Positions 1-5,068 of a DNA stretch of 5,068 nt are shown piece by piece (position 1 is the first letter of the stretch; every line of letters begins with the position of its first letter). The stretch spans positions 1-5,068 of the forward strand of contig CAMBLP010000158.1 in the NCBI GenBank assembly GCA_945868195.1. Reading direction: 5' to 3'. The position numbers and the translations under genes are program-made. The notes under the pieces are model-generated. The model was not told the DNA's origin. It searched no databases and was given only the letters and a program-made list of their open reading frames with translations. Origin of the DNA: Bordetella parapertussis. Its GTDB lineage: Bacteria; Pseudomonadota; Gammaproteobacteria; Burkholderiales; Burkholderiaceae_B.

Positions 1-1224
1 ACCTTAATGTCTGTGGGTTTGCTCAGCATGCTGCTGTTTTCGCATGCACCTGCCACCACGATCCAAACAACGGTTATTTGGGGTCAAAGCTCAAGCTGGG
101 CGCTCACGGCGCTCCCCTTGTTTATCTGGATGGGTGAGATTCTCTATCGAACGCGCTTGGCCAAAGATATGTTCGAGGGTCTTTCACCTTGGCTCGCTGG
201 ATTTCCTGGCAGACTGATTCATATCAATGTGGTCAGCTGCGGTATTTTTGCAGCCGTGTCCGGCTCGTCCGCCGCGACGACAGCGACCATCGGTCGAATC
301 ACGGTGCCTGAGTTACTCAAGCGTGGCTATGATGAAAAAACGACGATCGGCAGCTTGGCGGGCTCCTCGACATTAGGCTTTTTAATCCCGCCTTCAATCA
401 TCATGATTGTGTATGGCGTCGCTGCAGACGTTTCCATCACGCGTTTATTCATCGCAGGCATCATGCCGGGCCTCATGCTCATGGTCCTGTTTATGGGATA
501 TCTGGCTATTTGGTCGGCCCTCAACCCCTCAAAAGTACCGCCGCGCGAACCACGCATTCCCTTTTTAAAACGCATTCGCGAAACAGCCAAACTGTTCCCC
601 ATTATCTTACTGATGATCGCCGTCATTGGCTCCATCTACCTGGGCATTGCAACAGCGACTGAAGCGGCTGCGGTGGGTGTTGTCGGCGCTCTGCTCATTG
701 CGCTTTTTACTGGCTCGATGACCAAACAGAATTTTATTGATAGCGTCTTGGGTGCGACGCGCACAAGCGTCATGGTGTCATTTATTTTGGCAGGTGCTGC
801 CTTTTTATCAACCGCCATGGGGTTTACAGGTATCCCGCGCGAGCTCTCGGCTTGGGTCGGGACACTGAACCTAGACAAGTTCGAATTGCTCTTGGCCCTC
901 ACGGTCCTTTTCATTATCCTGGGCTGTTTTTTAGATGGCATTTCGATTGTGGTGCTCACTGCTGCGGTCATCATGCCGATCGTCCTGCAAGCAGGCATTG
1001 ACCCAATCTGGTTTGGTATTTTTATTGTGGTGTTGATTGAGATGTCACAGATCACACCGCCAGTCGGGATCAATCTCTTCATTCTCCAATCCATCACAGG
1101 CAAAAATCTGTGGGAAGTCTCCGTGGCGGCATTTCCCTTCTTTTTATTGCTGATCGTTGCGACCCTGTTGTTAATTTTGTTCCCGGAAATCGCCACCTGG
1201 CTGCCGGATACGATTAGGAAATAA
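1..1224 (+). CDS. dctM: TRAP transporter large permease subunit, DctM family (5' partial)
   Basis: This is the large integral-membrane subunit of a tripartite ATP-independent periplasmic (TRAP) transporter. In this family it is the ion-coupled channel of the inner membrane, working with a small DctQ subunit and a periplasmic DctP binding protein; both would lie left of the window. The frame is open from base 1 (Thr-Leu before the Met at 7), so the real start is upstream. Roughly 25 residues are missing compared with the usual 425-430. Counting from that Met, the sequence shows the family glycine/serine motif GSSAATTATIG (86-96), IPPS (127-130), FLDG (308-311) and ITPPVGIN (349-356), within about ten hydrophobic segments. 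The stop lies 2 nt before the next gene, whose AGGAA ribosome-binding site is inside this reading frame. Family assignment is very secure. The substrate is unknown, since DctP decides it. Confidence 0.95.
   Translation, partial: TLMSVGLLSMLLFSHAPATTIQTTVIWGQSSSWALTALPLFIWMGEILYRTRLAKDMFEGLSPWLAGFPGRLIHINVVSCGIFAAVSGSSAATTATIGRITVPELLKRGYDEKTTIGSLAGSSTLGFLIPPSIIMIVYGVAADVSITRLFIAGIMPGLMLMVLFMGYLAIWSALNPSKVPPREPRIPFLKRIRETAKLFPIILLMIAVIGSIYLGIATATEAAAVGVVGALLIALFTGSMTKQNFIDSVLGATRTSVMVSFILAGAAFLSTAMGFTGIPRELSAWVGTLNLDKFELLLALTVLFIILGCFLDGISIVVLTAAVIMPIVLQAGIDPIWFGIFIVVLIEMSQITPPVGINLFILQSITGKNLWEVSVAAFPFFLLLIVATLLLILFPEIATWLPDTIRK
1216..1220 (+). promoter_or_regulatory. Ribosome-binding site of the PuuE-like hydrolase
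   Basis: AGGAA lies 6 nt before the ATG at 1227, embedded in the last codons of the transporter gene. This supports the chosen start and suggests translational coupling between the two genes. Confidence 0.7.
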
Positions 1225-1226
1225 AG

Positions 1227-2108
1227 ATGAGCAATCCCCGCGTCCCTTATCGTTTCTCCAACGCTGGTCCCGCTTTAACTCCGCATGACGACGGTCCGAT
1301 CCTCGTGCACATCGTGGTCAACGTTGAAAACTGGAGTTTTGATGCGGCCATGCCGCGCACCATCATCACCCCGCCACACGGCAAAGAAACGGTCCCAGAT
1401 ATCCCCAACTTTTCTTGGGCTGACTACGGCATGCGCGCTGGCTTGCCGCGCATGATCGAGGCGATCCAACAGCGAGGGCTGCCCGCCTCGACCAGTATTA
1501 ACGCCAGCGTGATTGATGCCTATCCCGGTGCGGCCGAAGCCATGCTACAAGCTGGCTGGGAGTTTATTGGTCACGGCATGCACCAAAAATCGATTCAACA
1601 AGCCGGCACCGAAGAAGAAGTCGTGGCACAAACTCTCGCAAAACTGCGGGGCTTTACTGGCCAAGCCGTGACCGGCTGGCTGAGTCCCGGTTTACGCGAG
1701 ACCGTGCGTAGCCCCGATATCCTGAAAGCTGAGGGTGTTCGTTACGTGCTGGACTGGTGCATGGATGATCTGCCCAATTGGATGCGTACCGATCACGGCC
1801 CCCTCCTGAGTATGCCCTACAACCTTGAGCTCAATGACTCGATTATTTACGCCATCGAAAAGCACGCGACTGGACAGTTTCTAGATCGCACGCAACGGAC
1901 CTTGAGTCTCTTTGAAAAAGAATCCGCTCGACGACCCAGAGTCCTGGCGCTTGGACTACACCCCCATCTCATGGGTGTACCTCATCGTTTCGGCGAATTT
2001 GAAAGCATGCTTGACAGCCTCATCGCCAGCCCCAAAACGACCTTTATGCGGCCCGAACAAATCGCGGACTGGTTCGAAGCGCAAGTGCCATGCAAACAGG
2101 CAGTCTAA
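1227..2108 (+). CDS. PuuE-like hydrolase of the polysaccharide deacetylase (NodB/CE4) fold
   Basis: This 293-residue cytoplasmic protein (no signal peptide) belongs to the polysaccharide-deacetylase superfamily. It resembles the PuuE allantoinase/imidase branch more than true chitin or xylan deacetylases. The evidence is VNVENW (31-36) where NodB enzymes carry TFDD, a GHGMHQ motif (115-120) keeping H116 and H119, WLSPGLRET (151-159), DDLP (180-183), a SMPYNLELND block (195-204) like the PY..D.ND block of PuuE, and GLHPHLMG (243-250). Members of this branch open cyclic amides or ureides such as allantoin or cyclic imides, some without a bound metal. Which substrate applies here is inference. 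The gene sits 2 nt after a TRAP permease and 1 nt before a methyltransferase, so it probably acts on the imported compound. Annotation as puuE itself would go too far, because no other purine-degradation gene is visible. Confidence 0.85.
   Translation: MSNPRVPYRFSNAGPALTPHDDGPILVHIVVNVENWSFDAAMPRTIITPPHGKETVPDIPNFSWADYGMRAGLPRMIEAIQQRGLPASTSINASVIDAYPGAAEAMLQAGWEFIGHGMHQKSIQQAGTEEEVVAQTLAKLRGFTGQAVTGWLSPGLRETVRSPDILKAEGVRYVLDWCMDDLPNWMRTDHGPLLSMPYNLELNDSIIYAIEKHATGQFLDRTQRTLSLFEKESARRPRVLALGLHPHLMGVPHRFGEFESMLDSLIASPKTTFMRPEQIADWFEAQVPCKQAV
2098..2100 (+). promoter_or_regulatory. Ribosome-binding site deciding a TTG start
   Basis: AGG in the context CAGGCAG stands 9 nt before the TTG at 2110. 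No ATG or GTG in this frame lies between here and the start of the conserved methyltransferase region, so this weak Shine-Dalgarno supports the TTG as start. It lies in the last codons of the hydrolase gene. Confidence 0.45.
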
Positions 2109-2109
2109 G

Positions 2110-2970
2110 TTGATAAACAAGTCGAAGGCTGATCACGTCGCGCAATACTACGACTCCAATACGCGACAGTTCTTGGCAAGTAGTGACACCGGCGAAGCGG
2201 TTGCGATTCACCGCAAGCTTTGGGCGCCCGGCATGGAGACCCCTGCAGCGGCAGCCGCTCATATCAATGATTTGGTCGCTCAAGCAGCCGTCGATGCGCT
2301 GGGACATTCACCTGTCTCCGTGACAGACCTAGGGTGTGGTGTGGGTGGTAGCCTATTTCACTTGGCGCGGTGCTGGCCGCACTCGAAGTTAACGGGTTAC
2401 ACCTTGAGCCTCGCTCAGGTACAAATTGCTCAAGATCTGGCCGCGCAACGACAACTCCAAGATCAATGCGAAATCAAGCAAGGGGATTTCACACTCATCG
2501 ATTCTGCGCCTCGCAGCGAATTGGTCATTGCTATCGAGAGTCATACCCATCTACCAAGCCTACCCGTTTTTTTTGAAGCTGCTCGCCAGCATGTCTTGCC
2601 TGGTGGCATCGTCATTTTGGTTGATGACATGCTCGCCGGAGATGGTTCCAATCTGACGCACAAGGATATGAGGCTGCTGGATGCCTTTAAACGCGGCTGG
2701 CGCATGGGACATGTACCGACCGTCAGCCAAGTATTAGATCAAGCGGATACATCCGGTTTTGAGGTCGTGGGACATCAAGACTTGGGAGAGTTTCTGCGGC
2801 TTTACCAACCTTGGGACTTTACGCTCAACTTTATAGCACCGCCGCTCGATTGGCTCGGGTTGGCGAGCATTCCAAGGTTTGCCAACATGATCGGCGGCAA
2901 TGCTTTGACCGTCTGTCATCGCCGCGGGGTGATGCGCTACATGATGGTCGTGATGCAACGTAGGTTGTAA
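2110..2970 (+). CDS. Class I SAM-dependent methyltransferase, UbiE/tocopherol-methyltransferase-like
   Basis: This soluble enzyme of 286 residues transfers a methyl group from S-adenosylmethionine to an unidentified acceptor. Its N-terminus has the HVAQYYD pattern (9-15) common in small-molecule methyltransferases. Motif I for SAM binding is VTDLGCGVGGS (71-81). GYTLSLAQVQIAQ (96-108) matches the GITLS..Q...A segment of tocopherol/cyclopropane-synthase-like enzymes. GDF at 125-127 is the adenine-side acidic motif, IESHTH (142-147) is the post-beta-4 region, and LPGG (163-166) is the post-motif III turn. The frame stays open upstream to an ATG at 1912, but that extension only re-reads the hydrolase gene and has no methyltransferase character. 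I therefore place the start at TTG 2110, 1 nt after the hydrolase stop. It is the third gene of the operon. The fold is certain; the substrate is not known. Confidence 0.88.
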   Translation: MINKSKADHVAQYYDSNTRQFLASSDTGEAVAIHRKLWAPGMETPAAAAAHINDLVAQAAVDALGHSPVSVTDLGCGVGGSLFHLARCWPHSKLTGYTLSLAQVQIAQDLAAQRQLQDQCEIKQGDFTLIDSAPRSELVIAIESHTHLPSLPVFFEAARQHVLPGGIVILVDDMLAGDGSNLTHKDMRLLDAFKRGWRMGHVPTVSQVLDQADTSGFEVVGHQDLGEFLRLYQPWDFTLNFIAPPLDWLGLASIPRFANMIGGNALTVCHRRGVMRYMMVVMQRRL

Positions 2971-3162
2971 AAAGCCGATTGATTGAATGACTGACGGACA
3001 GAGGGTCAACTAGATGCTTAGTAACGCCTTAATAGCCATTGAGTCGCCTTGGCAAACCTTGACGCTCTTAACTTACTGATCTGTCATACAAAATCGGCAA
3101 TCAGTACCTCTAAGTCGTGACTTGGCAAATTAACAGGATGGGGTTTGGCAGCAATGCTGACT
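2971..3162. other. Intergenic region between convergent genes
   Basis: These 192 bases separate the stop of the methyltransferase from the stop of the lipoprotein hydrolase on the other strand. They hold the left copy of the tRNA-Ser-derived repeat. I see no coding frame, no convincing promoter, and no hairpin followed by a T-run for either gene. Confidence 0.6.
2983..3005 (-). repeat. Left copy of tRNA-Ser 3'-end direct repeat (att-like)
   Basis: This 23-base stretch matches 4263-4285 at 22 of 23 positions, in the same orientation. Read on the minus strand it contains the last 14 nt of tRNA-Ser (acceptor 3' strand, discriminator and CCA) followed by 9 nt of the tRNA's downstream flank. The one mismatch (A at 2994, G at 4274) turns CCA into TCA. 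Beyond GAGGG the similarity stops: no T-arm follows, so this is a fragment and not a second tRNA gene. It starts 13 nt after the methyltransferase stop codon. Confidence 0.8.
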
Positions 3163-3996
3163 TCATTTCAGCACGTTAGACTCTACCCATTGAAGTGCTG
3201 ACGGAAATGAGGCCTGTGGAACTTGACGATGCTCCGCATCACTGACCACATATTTATTGGCGGGGTGTTTTGGAAGTCGGTTAAAAAAGTACCAGATACC
3301 TTGCCGCGTTACCCAATCGGAACGCCCCATAAAAACCAGAACTGGGATTGCCTTCTTTTGATTTGTTGCCGTTTTAGGCATTGAAGCCAAGCCATCGGGA
3401 TCAAAGTAAGACAGATACGCTTGTGGTGAAATTGAAAAATCTTTAGTTCGACTGCCATCGTTGAAATCCGTAAAGGTAATCAACTTGTCTGGCTGAGCTG
3501 AAGAAATAAGCGCCTTTGCTTCATTCACTTTGGCGGGATTGCGATTTCGGTCGATGTCGGGATTGTGACCCGGTGCAAACAACAAAAGTGCATCGACATT
3601 GGAGTACTTGGAGGCGTATGCTAAAGCACCATTGGCACCAAAACTTTGACCGCCAAGAACAACCTTCTTAAACCCCTGCTGCCGCAAAGACTCGACTTCC
3701 GCGCTGACTCGCTGCAAAGAGGCCTCGTAGTTGATTGAATAAGCCATCTCACGACTCCATCCCATCTCTGGGGAAACAACCTTATAGCCAGCCTCTCGAA
3801 ATTGTTGGACTAGTGGCGCCGGTGGCATACCCCATTTTCCGTGGAGCAGCACGATAGCAAGCTCCGACTTTTGAATCGTCCGAGCACTAGCATCCTTATT
3901 GCTCTGGGCGGCATCGAGCGGTGCAGTTACTTTTACAGCGGGTGCAACACAGCCAGTAAGAGCGACGATAAAAAAAGTTACAAAAAGTAAGCGCAT
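3163..3996 (-). CDS. Lipoprotein alpha/beta hydrolase
   Basis: This is a predicted 277-residue, membrane-anchored hydrolase facing the periplasm. The N-terminus is a lipoprotein signal: MR, a hydrophobic stretch, then the lipobox LTGC with the lipidated Cys at 16. A short linker (17-45) leads to an alpha/beta-hydrolase domain. HG at 52-53 forms the oxyanion region, GQSFG (116-120) carries the nucleophile Ser118, and Asp227 in GRSDW and His256 in AEHRQ complete a plausible catalytic triad. An ester or amide substrate is likely, but nothing identifies it. I chose the ATG at 3996 because it gives a clean signal peptide and has GGA 7 nt upstream. An ATG at 4011 would add five residues (MSDIL). 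The gene stands alone, convergent with the methyltransferase, inside the tRNA-flanked interval. Its GC content appears lower than that of the left operon. Confidence 0.88.
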   Translation of the reverse strand: MRLLFVTFFIVALTGCVAPAVKVTAPLDAAQSNKDASARTIQKSELAIVLLHGKWGMPPAPLVQQFREAGYKVVSPEMGWSREMAYSINYEASLQRVSAEVESLRQQGFKKVVLGGQSFGANGALAYASKYSNVDALLLFAPGHNPDIDRNRNPAKVNEAKALISSAQPDKLITFTDFNDGSRTKDFSISPQAYLSYFDPDGLASMPKTATNQKKAIPVLVFMGRSDWVTRQGIWYFFNRLPKHPANKYVVSDAEHRQVPQASFPSALQWVESNVLK

Positions 3997-4046
3997 CAAA
4001 ATATCCGACATCAAAGTTTTAATAATGAATCCTGCTTAATAGCTCA

Positions 4047-4075
4047 AATATACAACGGGTATACCACCACGTCAG
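4047..4075 (-). promoter_or_regulatory. Probable sigma-70 promoter of the lipoprotein hydrolase
   Basis: On the minus strand CTGACG (4070-4075) and TATATT (4047-4052) are separated by exactly 17 nt, close to the TTGACA/TATAAT consensus. Transcription would begin near 4040, giving a leader of about 45 nt before the ATG at 3996. The spacer contains the 8-bp palindrome GGTATACC (4058-4065), where a repressor could bind. This is a prediction from pattern only. Confidence 0.45.
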
Positions 4076-4142
4076 AAAGGGTAAAAGATGGCTTTTAACC
4101 TCCGGATTATCAAGCCCGAACAGCATCGTTTGAGCAAAATAC

Positions 4143-4160
4143 TGTGCATAGGTCTGCACA
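4143..4160. repeat. Hyphenated inverted repeat TGTGCA-N6-TGCACA
   Basis: The two perfect 6-bp arms are separated by TAGGTC. The size and symmetry fit a dimeric regulator's operator. It is not a CRP site (TGTGA-N6-TCACA) or a LexA box. It lies about 70 bp upstream of the predicted hydrolase promoter. Chance cannot be excluded. Confidence 0.35.
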
Positions 4161-4227
4161 ACGAAGCCGTCGATTTACCCAAAAGTTTGTCGTTGTTTAA
4201 TCACTCACTGCGGGGAAAATGGTGGGG

Positions 4228-4255
4228 AAAAAACAAAAAGCACCCGAAGGTGCTT
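4228..4255 (-). terminator. Rho-independent terminator of tRNA-Ser
   Basis: On the minus strand a 7-bp stem AAGCACC/GGTGCTT closes a stable TTCG tetraloop and is followed by a T-rich tract (TTTTTGTTTTTT). It begins 16 nt after the CCA of tRNA-Ser, which is the expected position. If the interval to the left is an inserted element, this terminator lies inside it, so the element would be supplying the end of the tRNA transcript. Confidence 0.9.
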
Positions 4256-4262
4256 GATTTAC

Positions 4263-4285
4263 TTGAATGACTGGCGGACAGAGGG
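4263..4285 (-). repeat. Right copy of the direct repeat, overlapping the tRNA-Ser 3' end (att-like)
   Basis: This copy covers 9 nt downstream of the tRNA (4263-4271) and the last 14 nt of the tRNA with CCA (4272-4285). It matches 2983-3005 with one mismatch. Because the duplication continues past the CCA into the flank, it cannot be explained by convergence of tRNA sequences alone. Confidence 0.8.
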
Positions 4286-4362
4286 GGATTCGAACCCCCG
4301 ATACGCTTTGAACGTATACACGCTTTCCAGGCGTGCGCCTTCAACCGCTCGGCCACCTGTCC
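4272..4362 (-). tRNA. tRNA-Ser(GGA)
   Basis: This is a complete class II tRNA of 91 nt including an encoded CCA (4272-4274). The acceptor stem pairs GGACAGG with TCTGTCC, one G-T pair included. The D-arm region reads TGGCCGAGCGGTTGAAGGC. The anticodon loop CTGGAAA carries GGA (4326-4328 on the plus strand), which reads the serine codons UCC and UCU. The long variable arm has a 5-bp stem (ATACG/CGTAT), and the T-arm is GGGGG-TTCGAAT-CCCCC. The gene lies 52 nt after the stop of the Fic gene on the same strand and has its own terminator. Its 3' end is duplicated at 2983-3005. Confidence 0.97.
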
Positions 4363-4381
4363 GTTTTCACTGCAGCCCGCT

Positions 4382-4387
4382 ATTCTA
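4382..4387 (-). promoter_or_regulatory. Possible -10 element of tRNA-Ser
   Basis: On the minus strand TAGAAT lies 19 nt before the mature 5' end of the tRNA and is followed by the GC-rich stretch AGCGGGC. A GC-rich discriminator is typical of stable-RNA promoters under stringent control. No good -35 hexamer is visible at the right spacing, so confidence is low. Read-through from the Fic gene is an alternative. Confidence 0.35.
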
Positions 4388-4414
4388 GCATTAACGGGGA
4401 AAAGACAGCATTCG

Positions 4415-5068
4415 CTAAGCTTGATTGTTGTGCTTTTCATGCCAAGCAGAAAATTCCAAAGGCCGGATGCCAAAACGAATGACATTGCCTCGATGCAAGG
4501 TTTTAAATTCGCCATGCACCAGTTCGATGAAATGCTCCTGATCTTCCTTCTTGACAGCGATAGGTGTTCTCTGGCGAACAACTTCAATAGTCGCAGGTTC
4601 ATTGTGACGCACGATGGCCGCGACGACTTCGCTTAACGCCTGCCGATAGCGCAACCGAAATATGTCAGGCGGCACGAGATTTTGTTTCACCGCTACGTAC
4701 TGTTGACATGAGCGCTCGTAGGCCCAGACAAACACATCCCGGAGTAGCTCGATACGATTTAATTCATAGACGCCGAGCATGGCGTCCACATACGCCTGCT
4801 GCGGCACATCAATGAAAGATAGAGGGCACAGGTTATGTCGGATAAAGGGAATATTGGCTGCCAGTCGAGACACTCGCTTGTTCACATCCTCGAAAGGCTG
4901 TAAGTAAGGCAAATGCACCATGAGAAAGAAAGACTGTTCAAACGGATCGTGAATTTCCGAGGCCATTTGTATAACAATACCGAACAGCTCTTCAAGCCTT
5001 TGGGGCAATGCGACTGGTAAATAGACGCTTCCCCCAATTTCTACCGCCCGATTGCGGATACGACCGCA
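4415..5068 (-). CDS. Fic-family protein, degenerate Fic motif (5' partial)
   Basis: The frame is open to the right edge with no stop, so the N-terminus is outside the window; 217 residues are visible. The edge-proximal part contains IGGSVYLP, a strand-turn typical of the region before the Fic core. DPFEQSFFLMVHLPYLQ follows, then the signature QPFEDVNKR at visible residues 57-65. Canonical Fic enzymes have HPFxDGNGR, with His as the catalytic base for transferring AMP or another nucleotide phosphate to a target hydroxyl. Here the His is Gln and the second glycine-containing part reads NKR. The following segment SRLAANIP and the helical C-terminal region (about 130 residues) look intact, so this is probably a functional family member and not a decayed gene. 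Activity as an AMP-transferase is doubtful. The TTG at 5008 is internal and not a start. Confidence 0.85.
   Translation of the reverse strand, partial: CGRIRNRAVEIGGSVYLPVALPQRLEELFGIVIQMASEIHDPFEQSFFLMVHLPYLQPFEDVNKRVSRLAANIPFIRHNLCPLSFIDVPQQAYVDAMLGVYELNRIELLRDVFVWAYERSCQQYVAVKQNLVPPDIFRLRYRQALSEVVAAIVRHNEPATIEVVRQRTPIAVKKEDQEHFIELVHGEFKTLHRGNVIRFGIRPLEFSAWHEKHNNQA

Larger units (their letters stand above)
4015..4271. other. Non-coding region upstream of the lipoprotein hydrolase
   Basis: About 250 bases hold the probable hydrolase promoter, two inverted repeats (4143-4160; 4158-4164 with 4190-4196), a pair of GGGGAAAA repeats, and the terminator of tRNA-Ser. A plus-strand frame of 60 codons from the ATG at 4088 has a good Shine-Dalgarno (GAAAGGG, 4075-4081), but it reads straight through the tRNA terminator and shows no recognisable domain, so I do not call it a gene. 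Confidence 0.5.
2983..4285. mobile_element. Candidate tRNA-Ser-inserted islet, about 1.28 kb, without integrase
   Basis: The interval is framed by two direct copies of a tRNA 3' end, the usual product of site-specific insertion by tyrosine integrases into tRNA genes. The right copy keeps the tRNA intact. Inside are one lipoprotein hydrolase gene and about 250 bases of non-coding DNA. Hand-counted 60-base samples give 42% GC (3241-3300), 50% (3601-3660) and 38% (4021-4080), against 63% (1501-1560) and 57% (1741-1800) in the operon to the left. No integrase or excisionase is present, so it would be either the remnant of a larger element or a passenger moved by an enzyme encoded elsewhere. A segmental duplication of the tRNA end is the main alternative. 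Confidence 0.35.

Noticed and set aside
327..1196. Two long minus-strand open frames inside the transporter gene
   Set aside because: They are antisense to a well-conserved DctM gene and show no domain or ribosome-binding site.
1957..1979. Perfect 7-bp inverted repeat TACACCC/GGGTGTA with a 9-nt loop
   Set aside because: It lies inside the conserved GLHPHLMGV coding motif of the hydrolase and has no T-run, so coding constraint or chance explains it.
1912..2109. Upstream extension of the methyltransferase from an ATG at 1912
   Set aside because: The extra residues only re-read the hydrolase gene in another frame and carry no methyltransferase motif. The TTG at 2110 fits the operon spacing.
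2956..2975. Small hairpin at the end of the methyltransferase gene (GCAAC/GGTTGT region)
   Set aside because: On the plus strand it is followed by A residues and not T residues, so it is not a terminator for the operon.
3155..3173. Hairpin TGCTGA/TCAGCA overlapping the stop of the lipoprotein hydrolase
   Set aside because: The stem is short (6 bp) and no T-run follows on either strand, so it does not qualify as a terminator.
4088..4270. Plus-strand open frame of 60 codons with a good Shine-Dalgarno
   Set aside because: It runs through the tRNA-Ser terminator and ends 2 nt before the tRNA CCA. It has no recognisable domain, its last third encodes the G-rich repeats and terminator, and no promoter is visible for it.
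4201..4602. Minus-strand open frame of 133 codons across the tRNA
   Set aside because: It translates tRNA-Ser itself (a familiar spurious peptide containing VAERLKAHAWKAC) and overlaps the Fic gene out of frame.

Overview
The window looks like chromosomal DNA from a proteobacterium of moderate GC content. The TRAP-type uptake system, the Gram-negative lipoprotein signal and the tRNA with an encoded CCA end all fit. A betaproteobacterial (Burkholderiales-like) source is my best guess but is not proven. Three zones can be separated.

Zone 1 (1-2970, + strand) is a tight three-gene operon entering from the left edge. It holds the large membrane subunit of a TRAP transporter (DctM family, 5' end outside the window), a PuuE/polysaccharide-deacetylase-fold hydrolase, and a class I SAM-dependent methyltransferase. 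The gaps are 2 nt and 1 nt, so the genes are almost certainly co-transcribed and translationally coupled. Together they suggest uptake of a small organic anion or amide followed by ring or amide hydrolysis and a methylation step. The substrate cannot be read from the sequence. The methyltransferase appears to start at a TTG at 2110.

Zone 2 (2971-4271) holds one gene, a minus-strand lipoprotein alpha/beta hydrolase (3163-3996) with a complete candidate Ser-Asp-His triad. It has non-coding DNA on both sides and sampled base composition lower in GC than zone 1. The zone is bounded by a 23-bp direct repeat (22/23 identical; 2983-3005 and 4263-4285). The right copy is the 3' end of a tRNA-Ser gene plus 9 nt of its downstream flank. 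This is the layout of attachment sites left by an element inserted at a tRNA 3' end, but the 1.28-kb interval has no integrase.

Zone 3 (4272-5068, - strand) holds tRNA-Ser(GGA), with a strong rho-independent terminator just downstream. Upstream of it is the C-terminal part of a Fic-family protein whose signature motif has Gln in place of the catalytic His; this gene runs off the right edge.

The item most worth following is the tRNA-flanked islet in zone 2, followed by the His-less Fic protein. I did not find an unmistakable new defence or mobile system.
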